Source: Mesostigma viride (Eukaryota; Streptophyta; Mesostigmatophyceae; Mesostigmatales; Mesostigmataceae). Taken from it: 64,000 bases of DNA. The notes under the pieces are model-generated. The model was given only the letters and a program-made list of their open reading frames with translations. It had not been told where the DNA came from and did no database searches. Positions 33,617 to 44,800 of the stretch are shown here, in pieces. The position numbers and the translations under genes were made by a program. Each line of letters begins with the position of its first letter. Position 1 is the stretch's first letter. The DNA lies in assembly GCA_009746045.1 (NCBI GenBank), contig RPFO01000041.1:6969861-7033860 (forward strand), read 5' to 3'.

Positions 33617-34075
33617 ACTCGGTCCGTTTTAGTGGACTGAGAAAAACTCAGTCCACTAAGAGCCTTTCCACATATGGTGACGAATACGCGCGAATTAGGA
33701 GGACTCGGATTGGTCCGGACCGCAGTTCCAGGCTCGAGGTCTAATGCGGCGCGGCGAATAATAATAATTAGCGGTGAATTGATCGGGACCTCCTTTCCAC
33801 AACCAGATCCGATCCGTACCGTCCTGGCGCTTTCCCCGCCGGTTTCAACAACTCGACCTACCTTTCTTGACCCTAATTCTGACTGGAACTGGCCGGAACT
33901 GCTTTTTTCGAGTTCCAGGAGTTCCACCCCAGTTCCGGTCGAATTAGCGGTCGTATCCAATTAAATTTCTAATTGGACGGTCAAATGTGGAAACCTCTAG
34001 TTCCGGAACCGACTGAATCAGGACCCTAACTCCCCGGAACTGACGAATGTGGAAAGGGCCTAAAACGGACCGAGT
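33617..34075. repeat. 25-bp-arm hairpin (interrupted by a MITE)
   Basis: ACTCGGTCCGTTTTAGTGG...GAG at 33617-33641 is the exact reverse complement of 33647-33659 joined to 34064-34075, with a 5-base A loop. The right arm was split by the 401-bp element at a TAA site. The arms resemble the ACTCAGTCCG ends of the piggyBac-type elements. Confidence 0.75.
33660..34060. mobile_element. Harbinger-like MITE (401 bp)
   Basis: Imperfect terminal repeats GAGCCTTTCCACAT / GGCCCTTTCCACAT are flanked by the 3-bp duplication TAA (33657-33659 and 34061-34063), as expected for PIF/Harbinger. No coding sequence. The empty site can be read because both halves of the hairpin it interrupts survive. Confidence 0.7.
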
Positions 34076-35129
34076 ACGGTTTAACACTCCGTCTGTGAAC
34101 TTATAACGGGCGTGGCCCGTAATTTTTCGTAGAATGCAGAATCGCGCCAGATGCGGGTGCCGGAGCGTCGCGCCGAATCTGGAAAAACGGTTCGATGGGA
34201 TCCGAGATCCAATGTTGGGCTATTTGAATATATTTTAAATATTTTTTTTGGATAACAAATATTGGTGAATTGCACGTTGCCATATGAGGGGGTTTGGCTA
34301 CAAATGTTAACAAAAAAGGGGAGATGAGATGGTTCTAAATTTGGGTATGATGATAAAGTTGAGGGCAACCCAAAAGTACACTACATAATGGACGCTTGGT
34401 GAGAAATTCAGCATCAATCATGCACAAGCTTCCAAATATCTAGGGACTCAAACCATTACTACGGGTGACACCCGTAATAACAACTAGAATGCTCCATTCT
34501 AGCCTTTGGGTGTGCCATTCATGTGGCATGGCCATCTGTGGTACCATGGCACATCCTCTCATTAGAGGATGATATGGTGATGAAATGGGCACATAGGACA
34601 TGCTTTTGTACAAGAAATAATTTACTAAAGCTATCAAATGTAGGGCACAATGAGGGTTCAACCCATAGGGCGCACCATGCTATGGGTCAAATGCGCCGTG
34701 CATGTGGCATGGCCGTCTACAGTATGGTGCCATGGCACATCCTCTCTATTTTGAAATGATATGGTGTTGAAATGGACACACTAGGATGATGCTATTTTTT
34801 CAAGAAATATGATTACTAAAGCTATCAAATATAGGGCACAGTTACGTTAAATAGTGACGGAACCTTTTGCCGCCTGAGGCAAATCGGTCCGTAACACTAT
34901 TTTGCCCGGAATAACCACTTCCGAGCACCCAAGTTCATTCGGCCGAATTAACTTGGGTGCTCGGAAGTGGTTATTCCGGGCAAAATAGTGTTACGGACCG
35001 ATTTGCCTCAGGCGGCAAAAGGTTCCGTCACTATTTAACGTAACTAAAACCTGGCCTCGTGGAGGGGGGACGAAGAGCCCGAGACATCCGCCTAGGCCGC
35101 TGAGCACGCACCACTAAATGCGCCGGAGC

Positions 35130-35218
35130 TGCCTCAGTGAGGATTCGAACCCCTGACCTCCAAGGTGCACAGGTTTTAGTTACGTTAAATAGTGACGGAA
35201 CCTTTTGCCGCCTGAGGC
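35130..35218 (-). other. tRNA-like sequence (minus copy)
   Basis: Mirror image of the unit at 35343-35431: GCCTCAG and CTGAGGC lie 89 nt apart, with GGTTCGAATCC (seen as GGATTCGAACC on the plus strand) between them. Confidence 0.35.
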
Positions 35219-35342
35219 AAATCGGTCCGTAACACTATTTTGCCCGGAATAACCACTTCCGAGCACCCAAGTTCATTCGGCCGAATTAACTTGGGTGCTC
35301 GGAAGTGGTTATTCCGGGCAAAATAGTGTTACGGACCGATTT

Positions 35343-35431
35343 GCCTCAGGCGGCAAAAGGTTCCGTCACTATTTAACCTAACTAAAACCTGTGCACCTTG
35401 GAGGTCAGGGGTTCGAATCCTCACTGAGGCA
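35343..35431 (+). other. tRNA-like sequence (plus copy)
   Basis: GCCTCAG (palindrome arm) and CTGAGGCA (core) could form a 7-bp acceptor stem, with a B-box GGTTCGAATCC. The A box is weak (GGCAAAAGG) and the anticodon arm unclear. Confidence 0.4.
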
Positions 35432-36029
35432 GCTCCGGCGCATTTAGTGGTGCGTGCTCAGCGGCCTAGGCGGATGTCTCGGGCTCTTCGTCCCCCCTCC
35501 ACGAGGCCAGGTTTTAGTTAGGTTAAATAGTGACGGAACCTTTTGCCGCCTGAGGCAAATCGGTCCGTAACACTATTTTGCCCGGAATAACCACTTCCGA
35601 GCACCCAAGTTAATTCGGCCGAATAACTTGGGTGCTCGGAAGTGGTTATTCCGGGCAAAATAGTGTTACGGACCGATTTGCCTCAGGCGGCAAAAGGTTC
35701 CGTCACTATTTAACCTAACTGGCACTTGTAATGAGGGTCCAGCTCATAGCATGCACCATGCTATATATACAAATGCATAGATAATAACCCACCGCACGTG
35801 GTGCAGCACAACTGTCAATGCATAAGACGGCAACACATGTAAATCCACGACGTGGTGCAAGTCCACATTCTGAAAATGTTGAAAAGAAAGGCATCGCCAT
35901 ATCATCATACTAATCATCTTGTGTGCCTGTCTGACAGGCAAACGCATACGAAGCAACAATACAGCCTGAGAAACTCATGGCCACGTGCATACCATGAATG
36001 TCCGGGAACATCGGTTAACCGCAAATATC

Positions 36030-36253
36030 TTTCGGGCCTTGCGAGGTTTGCCCGCGATACGGTTAGCATGGCAAGGCATGCTCCCCAAGGGACCGCACAC
36101 ACACATGCACGGCTGGGGCTGTCGCAAAGCACTGCAGGCAGTAATAGCCTGCCATGGGTATTGCATGTTGCTACGAGGAATCCACAGCCTCTATTACAAA
36201 CACGCAAAAGGTTCATGCATTATAATGACAGTTGTGAACTTCCAAGCGCTTAA
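36030..36253 (+). repeat. Dispersed repeat, inverted copy at 61.07-61.28 kb
   Basis: CATGCTCCCCAAGG, CAGGCAGTAATAGCC and TACAAACACGCA occur in the same order as on the minus strand at 61280-61069. The copies are clearly diverged. A short open frame is retained in both (ending MHYNDxCxLPSA), which may be chance. Confidence 0.6.
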
Positions 36254-37380
36254 CTTCGCAAACTAAGCCCAAATACCTATTCAATTATTAGAGTTTATGA
36301 CAAGGTGCTGCCGTTAAGGTAGGACATGAATAGCATCAGGCAAGATATCAAGCATCAGGCAAGATATGTATACAAGCATGAATGGACACCCATACCCAGT
36401 TCTCTAAACCTCTACCTCGCTTTGGGGGACCGTCTTGCAAGGCTTGCTTGTGACATGGGCAACGTAGCAGCCGGAACTGTCATGCATCTTAAAGAAAGCA
36501 CCCACGTTTACGCAACGGGGCGCAGCCGCAGAGCGCAGCATTATGCAATAACCTGCCTTGAAGTCACACCGGCCATGTGCCGTGATTACATGTGATAAAA
36601 ACTGGCAGAGTTACGAAGTTGCCATAAACCTTCTCCCAGCCGGATGCAGGTAATCTTCACACGCCTCGACACCCGGAATCATGAAGCGCGCACTAGCTAC
36701 TTAAGGTACGGTCCTCCATGGGCCACCTTTTCTTGAGCATGAAGTACATAACCTCAGCGACACTGCCTGGCCGAGCGAGGTCTTCAGTCTCCCACTACGT
36801 AAGGTTCGCTACCCATCGCCTCGAGTGAAATCTGAATTCCTTGCTGCTCCTTGCTCCTTCGACCAAGCAGGACCCTACGTGATAAAGGACGTGTCTTGAT
36901 CAATCAATCGCCCAACACGGCCGCCAAAAATCCTCATGATTTAAAGCCGAGGCTCACAGCCCAACCATCAAGGACTGCGTACAGTTCATCGCCAGTGCCA
37001 AGATTAGGAGCACCCGAGGATACCTCGGCATACGACATCGCGACCGAAGCAGTCGTGACGAAAAGACAGTCTCCTTCTGCAGCCGACGTTGCTAGCATTT
37101 GCCTGCATCTGCACCGTTGTTGGCATTCGGCGGTCCGATTGAAAGCCCAAGAAAGTCCAAAAAAGCACCTTTTTCCATGGGGTGGCCACGGAGCATCTGA
37201 CATGGGGTGGCCGTGAAAATTAGATATTCTTTTAGGCCTTGAAGTCAGCTTTCATCCTATCCAATAAAAAGCGCATTCTGACAATTAGTTAAGTAGTAAC
37301 CACCAATAGAGTAACCATGCCTCCATTACGGGCCACGCCCGTAATACGGGCCACGCCCGAAATTACAGACGGAGTGTTAA

Positions 37381-39073
37381 CCCCTAAATGGTCTGAGATC
37401 CTGCCGATAAATCGGCTGAATCTTCACAATTTTGCAAACCAGATGCCATCCAACCTACCCATATCCAATGGCTGTCCTTGGGGGCCAAGCATGTCCATGA
37501 GTTGCCCTTCGGGTTGGTATATCACAACCTCACATATATGCAGGGTAGGCCATATATAACTGCCGTCAAAGTCAGGGGGGTCAATACGCGCGTTTTCATT
37601 TTTGGTAGAATGTGCATTTTGAATTATGTTATAAGACCTAGGCACCTACCACTTCAGGGATGATAAAAAATTAGTTCCTGAACAGTTTGAGCCATTGGGG
37701 TCATCATTTGGGTGGGTATACCAGCAGTTACACTCAGTACAGCCCATAGGGGTACCGTTGGTAAAAAGCAACCAAGGGGGTAGGGGTGGGCATACTACCT
37801 ACTAATATGGCCACCAACCATGCCAAACAATACATTTCCCTTCCACAATGATGGGGAAACATAACTGCATCATCACACTGCCCTTACATGGCACCTATGT
37901 GCAGGTGCCACCTTGTCCATGCACGTAGGTAACGTGGTACGGATACCCTACGCAAGGCATGCATTCTAGGAGGCAGCCACCAACAAACTAGTGATGTTGA
38001 GCCTATTTCAGCCTGCCCTAGCAAGGATAAACTAGGCCTAAGCTGCTATAGCTTGCCAGGTGATGGCCAGCACACCTGGTGGCACATGCTGTCAATCAAT
38101 GGGAAGCTTTTACTCACCAGTTACGTGCTTGATGATGCCACAGAGACCAGCCAACTGCCTCACACTCATGCAATATGTGTATGGGAAATGTATAACAAAC
38201 ATATATGGAGGTATTCAAACCCATACAGCCTCTAAAACTTATCACCATCACCCTGTGGCAGGTCAACTGACTGAGGGAAGCATCTAAGAAGGGTGTTTTA
38301 GAAAGGGGCCAGGCCAGGGTCAAGAAAGAGCATGAATAATGCAAAAAGAATGTGCTACACAAGCTAGAACGTATATATAAACGTCAAACATCGATAGGAA
38401 AACGATGATTAAGCTTTACCAGGCATGGATGGCGTTACCTTGGCCCAGGCGGTGGCCGCAAAATGGCGCATTTCGGCACACCAAAGTTGTGCAGCATGGT
38501 CGCTGGATTCGGCGATTTCTGGCCACCCTTGCACGCTTACGACTACTATGTATCATAAAAAGTACAAAGAAACCAATGTATCCTTTAAAATACGCCGGAA
38601 AGGTATTGCTGTCAACGTTTCTATCGTCCGGCCTGATCGCAGTTATTTCCAGCAAGAACGCTGCCGACACCTATCAAATGGCATTCCCGCGAACCAAAAA
38701 TTGGCCTGTATGATCTTTAGGACGTATAAAATCAATTTCCTAAGTTTGGACAGAAAATTCGAACGCAAACGTAAATGCCATGCGTGGGCGCAAGCCGCCA
38801 TGGCCAGGTCGTCGTTTTCCGGAATGCACGTTGTACGTGAAAAAGTACCCTGACCCCTTGTACTTTGACCGGCCAGAACACCTCTATAACTTTGTCAAAA
38901 GTATGCAAACCCTAGTACCATGTTGTGAAGAATTTTATAAACTTTCGATCTTCTCAGCTAAACTTTTCCTAATTCTCAATAGATTTCGCGGCATCTGGTC
39001 CCCCGAGAAGGGGCCGATGCATCGGCTGGAACTCGATTTTTGGCGGAAAATCGGCAGCAAGACCATTTAGGGG
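37381..39073. mobile_element. TTAA-flanked piggyBac-like non-autonomous element (1693 bp)
   Basis: Left end CCCCTAAATGGTCTG-GATCCTGCCGAT and right end (reverse complement) CCCCTAAATGGTCTTGCTGCCGAT, flanked by TTAA at 37377-37380 and 39074-39077. It shares its left TTAA with the previous element. Open frames inside (for example 38425-38853) have no recognised domain. Confidence 0.7.
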
Positions 39074-39077
39074 TTAA

Positions 39078-39780
39078 GGGTTAAGGCAGATTCGCCTCCA
39101 CCTGTGATTCTTTCCACCGTAGCCGCTGGCCCTGGCCTGTATGGCTCCTTCCCTGACGTTGTCCGACTGAAAACGCAGCTTCCCCAGTGTCAGGAAGCTG
39201 CTTGCCGCACCCAGGGGTAGAGGGGAATCGTCAGTGGGCCCAGCGCCGGAAATCACACCCTTTTACTCAAATCGTAGGACGTAGAGCCCCCCACCCAACA
39301 ACCGACCATTACCGTGGCCTGTAACGGTAGGTGGCGAACATAAAGAACTTTATTCCAGGCCGGCCTCTCCACGCCCGGAGAGGCCGATAGCATCGTCTTA
39401 CATTCCGGCAGCGCAGCCGCCATAGCGGCCAGCCGACTCTGCCAGCAAATGCCGGGATCAAGTTGCGAAGCTGAAAAGAGGCCTCCCTACGTCCCCTACA
39501 CCACTCTAAGTACTGACTATCATTCACATTGCGCCACGCAGGCCTGCCGGCTGGCGCAAGTACAAGGTGACTGACTGCCCTGAATCACAGTTGCGCCACG
39601 CCTGGCGGCTAGCGCAGGTACAAGGTCTAGTGACGTACGTTAGAAGCTACCTAGGCCTGCACTCCGGAACCACACTCAGCCGCAAAAAAAGGGCCGGCCG
39701 GTGCAGTACCCTCGTGACAAGCGCTAGTCTTACGCTACCTATGTACGGCAGGTCGGTCCCCTTTGAGCCCGTCCACGCGT
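39078..39780. other. Upstream region of the rhodanese gene
   Basis: No gene recognised. A roughly 60-base unit starting TGCGCCACGC...GGCGCAAGTACAAGGT is repeated imperfectly (about 39529-39580 and 39591-39635) some 200 bases before the TATA box and could be a promoter-proximal repeat. Confidence 0.4.
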
Positions 39781-39781
39781 C

Positions 39782-39791
39782 ATATATAAAA
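39782..39791 (+). promoter_or_regulatory. TATA box of the rhodanese gene
   Basis: ATATATAAAA lies about 110 bases before the ATG at 39897, a spacing that allows a 5' UTR of about 80 bases. Confidence 0.5.
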
Positions 39792-39896
39792 TGAGCGAAG
39801 CTCAGCAATTATGATGACGATTTTCTCGACCGACCCGAAGTTGGAACTTGAACCCAATTCATATGGAAATCTCGGGCAACATGCAATTGAATTCCC

Positions 39897-40538
39897 ATGG
39901 TGACAATGAACGTTGTGCAAACCAGTTTACCAGCAACCCAGGTCAATTGCGCTCATCTTACTTTAAGTCGGGGCTGGGCCCGGAAGCAGGCAAGCTGCAA
40001 TCATCCGACGAAGCCAGGACTGCGGTACTCTTTCTGGCAGCCTAACCTGCTGACTTGCAAGGAGTCCTTGCAAGTGCTACCGCGATGGTTTCCAGGTAGG
40101 CTGCTAGAGAAGCAGAGGACGAATCTGGGCAGACGACAAGCGCTAGCCGGGGATGATATGGGGCTGTTTTGGTGGCTTCCCTTTGGGAGTGTCCAGGAGG
40201 AAATATCTCCTCAGCGCCTGCTTGAGCTTCAAACCTCCACGCAGAGTCCAGCGGACGCGATCATACTTGACGTCAGAACGAGTGGAGAATTTGCAAGAGG
40301 GCGAGTTCCTGGATCTAATGTCATAAACGTTGACATCGCATCACTTGTAGCGCAGCCGCAAAAGCATCTCGACAAGCTTGAAAAGGACAAGCTTATTGTC
40401 GCGATTTGTCTGAGCGCACACCGGAGCATCACGGCCTGCAGGCTTCTTGAAAGACATGGGTTTAAGAAAGTGGTGCAACTGCAGGGAGGGATGAAGGCTT
40501 GGAGAGCTCTGGGCCTGCCAGAAGTCACCCAAAGCTAG
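39897..40538 (+). CDS. Single-domain rhodanese with N-terminal extension, probably organelle-targeted
   Basis: 213-codon intronless frame. Residues about 97-205 form a rhodanese domain: ISPQRLLEL, then ILDVRTSGEFARGRVPGSNVINVD, the active loop ICLSAHRS with the catalytic Cys that would carry persulfide, and LQGGMKAWRALGLP. Rhodaneses transfer sulfane sulfur. The first 87 residues are rich in Ser/Thr/Arg/Lys with almost no acidic residues before residue 57, as in plastid or mitochondrial targeting peptides; this is inference. The start at 39897 has a good context (CCATGG). A shorter start at 40158 (MGLFWWLP) would give 126 residues, like bacterial single-domain forms. It is the clearest host gene in the window, flanked on both sides by transposons. 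Confidence 0.8.
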   Translation: MVTMNVVQTSLPATQVNCAHLTLSRGWARKQASCNHPTKPGLRYSFWQPNLLTCKESLQVLPRWFPGRLLEKQRTNLGRRQALAGDDMGLFWWLPFGSVQEEISPQRLLELQTSTQSPADAIILDVRTSGEFARGRVPGSNVINVDIASLVAQPQKHLDKLEKDKLIVAICLSAHRSITACRLLERHGFKKVVQLQGGMKAWRALGLPEVTQS

Positions 40539-41100
40539 CCTGCTTTTTTGTGTCAACGGAAGTTACTTTGCGCAGTCGACCCTCTTAGTCACCAAGCCGT
40601 AATCAGTGGACAAGGGAGACAATTCGATTTCCGCCTGAAAGGGTTGGCATGGTGGTACCTCCTATGTTTTCTTCCCTCGTTTCCGTGGTGCTTTCCATTG
40701 ACTTCAATTGCAGTGGAGCCTGCGTCAGCTAGGAAGGTCTGCCCCAGTAAGATAGAGAACTTCAGCACTGCCAGTGGAAGCATACCTGGCTAGAAGACAC
40801 TTCACTCTAATTCCTGGTATCACTGAGACAACCAGTGCAGGCTTAATATCGGGAGGATCGGCACCAAGTATATCCCGCCAAGTCTGCCTCTGTACTACTT
40901 TCTTTCTACTATTGGCTCAAGGCGTATTTTTCTCGTTTCTCGTTTTCAGGATTAAATCAAAAAAGTGGTTTTTCATTAAAAAATAAGTTACACAGCCATT
41001 TTAAGTCACCCAGGTAAAGCTTTCATGCTGAAGGCGTATGTCTCATCAAAACACACCATATCTAGACATGCATATCTGTTTTCACATGGACCTCATGAAA
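40539..41100. other. Downstream region of the rhodanese gene
   Basis: No gene recognised. The AT-rich stretch 40900-40990 may be the end of the transcript; I see no clear polyadenylation signal. Confidence 0.3.
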
Positions 41101-41490
41101 TCACATCATCCCATGGCACACATTTCTGCATTCACATGTGCTGGGTTTTCTGCTCCAGTTCAGACTCATGAGACTCGCTATCGCTGTCCACCCGAATAGG
41201 GCGTTGCTGCTGCTCCTTGTTATTGCGGTCGTGTACCACTTTCTCAACGAGGGAGTCATCATCCAAGTAATTGTTGTTACGCGGAGGGCGTCGCACCTCA
41301 TCGAGGATGGTGTCCATGTCTGTAACAGCGCTTGCTCTATGGCACGTGCAATCACACGCAGTGAGTGGTCACCCAACTTTGGCGCTACCATGATCTCAAA
41401 AGCAGATTGCGCACGGGGATAGTCCAGACCCCTTCCATAGTACACTCTCCTGCCAACCATGCAGGAATTTGGTTTCCTCCTGCCAACCAT
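41101..41490 (-). CDS. Possible exon(s) of an unknown protein with acidic C-terminus
   Basis: A minus-strand open frame contains GLDYPRAQSAFEIMVAPKLGDHSL-RVIARAIEQALLQ; an overlapping frame (41132-41317) continues with a charged tail (DTILDEVRRPPRNNNYLDDDSL, then DSDSESHESELEQ) to a stop. The change of frame near 41320 could be an indel or an unseen splice. A TCCTGCCAACCATGCAG unit is duplicated just upstream (about 41450-41495). No family is recognised. Confidence 0.3.
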   Translation of the reverse strand: MVGRRKPNSCMVGRRVYYGRGLDYPRAQSAFEIMVAPKLGDHSLRVIARAIEQALLQTWTPSSMRCDALRVTTITWMMTPSLRKWYTTAITRSSSNALFGWTAIASLMSLNWSRKPSTCECRNVCHGMM

Positions 41491-41716
41491 GCAGAAAAGT
41501 GGCCAGTCTTCATCATATGTGATAGCGTCCTAATAAGGTTTGGCTCGCGACTAATCCTTGCATGATGGTTGAACCAGTAGACGGCTGCACTTCTGGTAAG
41601 TTGTACGCATTGAGACACAATGTGTGAGATTCATGCAACGTACTCGATCTATCTCCTACTTTTTCCTTAGTCTTCCTTTGTCTTCTTCGTCAATACAATC
41701 TTCATACAAAATGTCG

Positions 41717-41803
41717 AACCCATCTTAATTTTCCGATTTCAGGGGTACCCAAACATGCCAGAAAACTTGGTCTTGTGGCGCTTTGTACCCTCCGTAGTTT
41801 TAA
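41717..41803 (+). repeat. 87-bp direct repeat, left copy
   Basis: AACCCATCTTAATTTTCCGA...GTAGTTTTAA recurs at 45142-45152 plus 48614-48692, where the Kolobok element has opened it at its TTAA. The copies flank the piggyBac element and look nearly identical. Confidence 0.85.
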
Positions 41804-41834
41804 CCCTTCAATTGTGTCAACTGGAACCGCCAGA

Positions 41835-44800
41835 ACGGACTGAGTTTGGGTATCTTTGTGCGCCTGGCAGTAACTAGCCAAATAACATTTTCTGGCCCAC
41901 CCTTGGAACCAAGCATGATTTTATATCAAATAATGTTTAGGAAATTTGGTTGGTCACATATCCATGCCCTACACCTGCTATAAATAGCACCCCCCTCCGG
42001 GGGGTACGGTGCACACGGGGTTCGAGACACATTTTATGCATTATGGACCATTTATTCAAATCTGTTGGCCCTGGCCTTTTGAGGGGAGTTAAATATAATC
42101 ACAGACATGCCATCAAAGCATTGGCAACATGATATGTCACAAAACTGTGAACGCTAGCTACCAAATGGCCGAAGCCAGCTGGCACCGTTATAACGGTGCC
42201 AGTTGGCAGGGGTATAAATGGTAGCATAACAACACAAAACTTTATTCCAGTTGGCATAAAACAACAAGGGGTGCCCAAATGGGCATAATGCACCATACCT
42301 AGGTGATAAAACAAGAGACCATGCCATATAACACATGCCAACATGCCGCAAGGGGCCAAAATGGCACTAGCGCGCGCGCGCGGTAGCGCATGACTAGCCA
42401 AGGGTGTAGCTAACTGTCAAGGCTACCTGGCTATTAGCCAAACTACTAATTGCGCTTCTGGGTGCGCAGAAACTGCCTCCTACGAGGTCCTGTCAGCTGG
42501 GTGCCAGCTGCCAGCGTGCGGGTCGTGCGGCCATTGGCCTCAGCCCACGCGCGGCCAGCCGGACTGCGGGCTGACAGGGGCTGCATGGCACGCTGGCGGC
42601 GCCCGTCGTCGTCGAGCGCGGTGACAGGCCCTGCGTGGAACACGTTCCAGCACGCGCCCAAGCACAGTGCCTGGTTGCAGTCCTTGCACCAGAAGTTGGT
42701 GCGCTTGCGCTCGGGGATGGTGGCGCATACCACGCATTGCGCGTGCTCCGTCCACGGGATGCGCTCGGGCACGAGGTGGGTGCCGCTGAAACGCCCGTCC
42801 AGTCCAGGCTGGTGGGCCTCCGCGATGCGGTCGATGTCCAGCCGGGCGCCATGCCACTGATTGTTCACCAGCTGCTGTGAGAGCAAGCTGAGGAACCCCA
42901 CGTGGGAGAGGCAGTCAGGGCGGTTGGCGCGGGTGAGAGTCTGCAGGATGTAGGCGTTGTCGACCGCGTTGGCCAGGTGCCCCGTGGCGACCCGGTGCCA
43001 CCACACCCGCGAGACAAGGGCCTTCTGCAGGTCGTAGTTGCTGGCGAGCTGCATGGTCAAACTTGTCCACTGCCTTGTAGCAGCTCCAGTACGCGGGAAT
43101 GAGCGAGGGGGCAGTGACCATGACGCGCTCGTCGTGGCCGCCATGGCGGCTGACCATCTCCTCCTCAAGGGGGCCGGATGCCCTTGGCCAGCACCCACAC
43201 GAGCTTGCGGTCCTGCCAGGCGGCCAAGGTCAGCCCATCACCTTTGACAGCCCATGCGTAGTCCCCCTGGGCTGGCCTGCGGGGCACGAGGCGCTTTACC
43301 TCGGTGAAGGGGAGGCCACGACGGTTGGGGAGCACTGTGCCTGGAACCACGCGGTGGCCCATGCGGTGGCACGCCTCAATCACCTCACGGCCGGTGTAGA
43401 ACCGGTCCATGGCCATGTGGACCCCGTGTGGCAACGTGCTGGCAAGCTCATTCATAACGTGGAAGGTATGGTTGACCTGGGCCAGCTAAGTTGTCGTACG
43501 TGTTGGCATGGTACAGGTTAAGCCGGTGGGCCAGTCGTTCAGGCAATACTGCTTCACGTGGAAGGGGGCAGGCTTGCTCGGGTTGAAGCACCGTATTGGG
43601 CACAGCTTGTGCCTGGACGCGATGCTCCTCTCGTCAATGGCAGCCGCGCTACCCGGGATGAAGTACTTCTTGTAGGCGTCGTTCAAGATGTCCTCCAGCC
43701 ACAAGAACTGCCACAGTCCCCACTCGCGTGTCAGCGTGTTGGCGGGGCGCTGGGCAGAGTCCCGGAAGTGCAAGAAGCGTGTAATCTGCTGGAAGCGCAG
43801 CAGGGGCATCACGTGCTGCAGGTTGGCAGCATGAGCAGCACCAAGTGGCTGTCCAGAAAAATAATCCCCCCTGGCAGGCATGCTCACGAGTGACATGGTC
43901 AAGAGGATGCCCAGCCACTTGCCCAGCTCGTTCATGGAAAGAGGCGACCACTCCCGTGCCCCAGCAGATGCCGTGCGCTGCTTCTCCTCGGCATAGCGGT
44001 TTGTCTCCTTGACAATCCGCTCCAGCACAGGGCCAGGCTGCCAGAACAGCAGGAACAGGTCGAGAGGAGAAAACCGGTAAGGAACACCCGGGATGTTTTG
44101 ATACATCGCCTTGCGCTCACTGTCAAACGGCGGACCATGCGGCACTCGGGGCAGTTCTGCAGGATCCGGCTTGCCAGTGCCGAACACCCACTCATCCCCG
44201 CCATCGTCGCCACCATCGGGACCATCATCCCCCGGATCTTCCGACTCAGCATCGCTGTCCACAAGCTCGAGAACAATGTCGTCATCATCAGAAGAGTCGC
44301 TGGGCTCGGAGTCGGGCTGATCCGGAGGGGGCAGCCGCTGCAGACGCCTCCTTGCAGCAGGCGCGATGGCAGGAGTCTTCCTCGGGTTGCCTGCACGACG
44401 CTTGGCACGTTTCTTGGGCGGGGAGGAGGAAATATCCTCGCTATCCTGCTCGTCATCGCTGTCGGGCTCCGATGAAGACTCCGGGGCATCTGAGTCGTCA
44501 TCTGCGCTCCCAGCCCCCTGCCCATCGTCGCCTGCATCCCCTCCCTCCTCCACCTCATCCTCCACAGGCCTAGAGGCATCTCCTATCTTCTGCCACTTAA
44601 AAATCTCGTCTTTCGTCAACTTATTATACCTCAATCGCCGGGAAACTTGCACGATGCTGCATTTTGGCCGCGTACCAACTCCGCTACCCTGCCGTCTACG
44701 CGGTGGCGCGCATGATTTACACCGAATTCCTGCACTGCCCATGCCTCCCCGAAGTAGGCCGGAGGCAATGCCACCTTGATTCCAAGTTTCAGTCGAAATG

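Larger units (their letters stand above)
34840..35720. mobile_element. Palindromic mini-LTR array: P-core(-)-P-core(+)-P
   Basis: Three palindromes (34840-35045, 35178-35383, 35516-35720) alternate with two 132-bp cores (35046-35177 and 35384-35515) that are reverse complements of each other. The whole block is flanked by the 5-bp duplication GGCAC (34835-34839 and 35721-35725) and ends AGTTA...TAACT. This suggests insertion as one unit by a copia-type integrase, followed or preceded by duplication/inversion through the palindromes. Confidence 0.7.
34085..37376. mobile_element. TTAA-flanked non-autonomous transposon (3292 bp)
   Basis: Terminal repeats CACTCCGTCTGT...ACAGACGGAGTG with TTAA on both sides (34081-34084 and 37377-37380). 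Inside each end a GGGCGTGGCCCGTA motif follows (two copies at the right end). TTAA sites are used by piggyBac and Kolobok elements; no transposase is encoded. The interior carries the palindrome array (34840-35720), a repeat shared with 61.1 kb, and open frames on both strands near 36.9-37.2 kb that I could not assign. Confidence 0.7.

Noticed and set aside
36851-37216. Gene inside the 3292-bp TTAA element
   Set aside because: Open frames occur on both strands without a recognised domain or splice signals; left unassigned.
43932-44579. 215-codon minus-strand frame overlapping the piggyBac N-terminus
   Set aside because: Alternative frame of the acidic region; the other frame leads into the DDE core.
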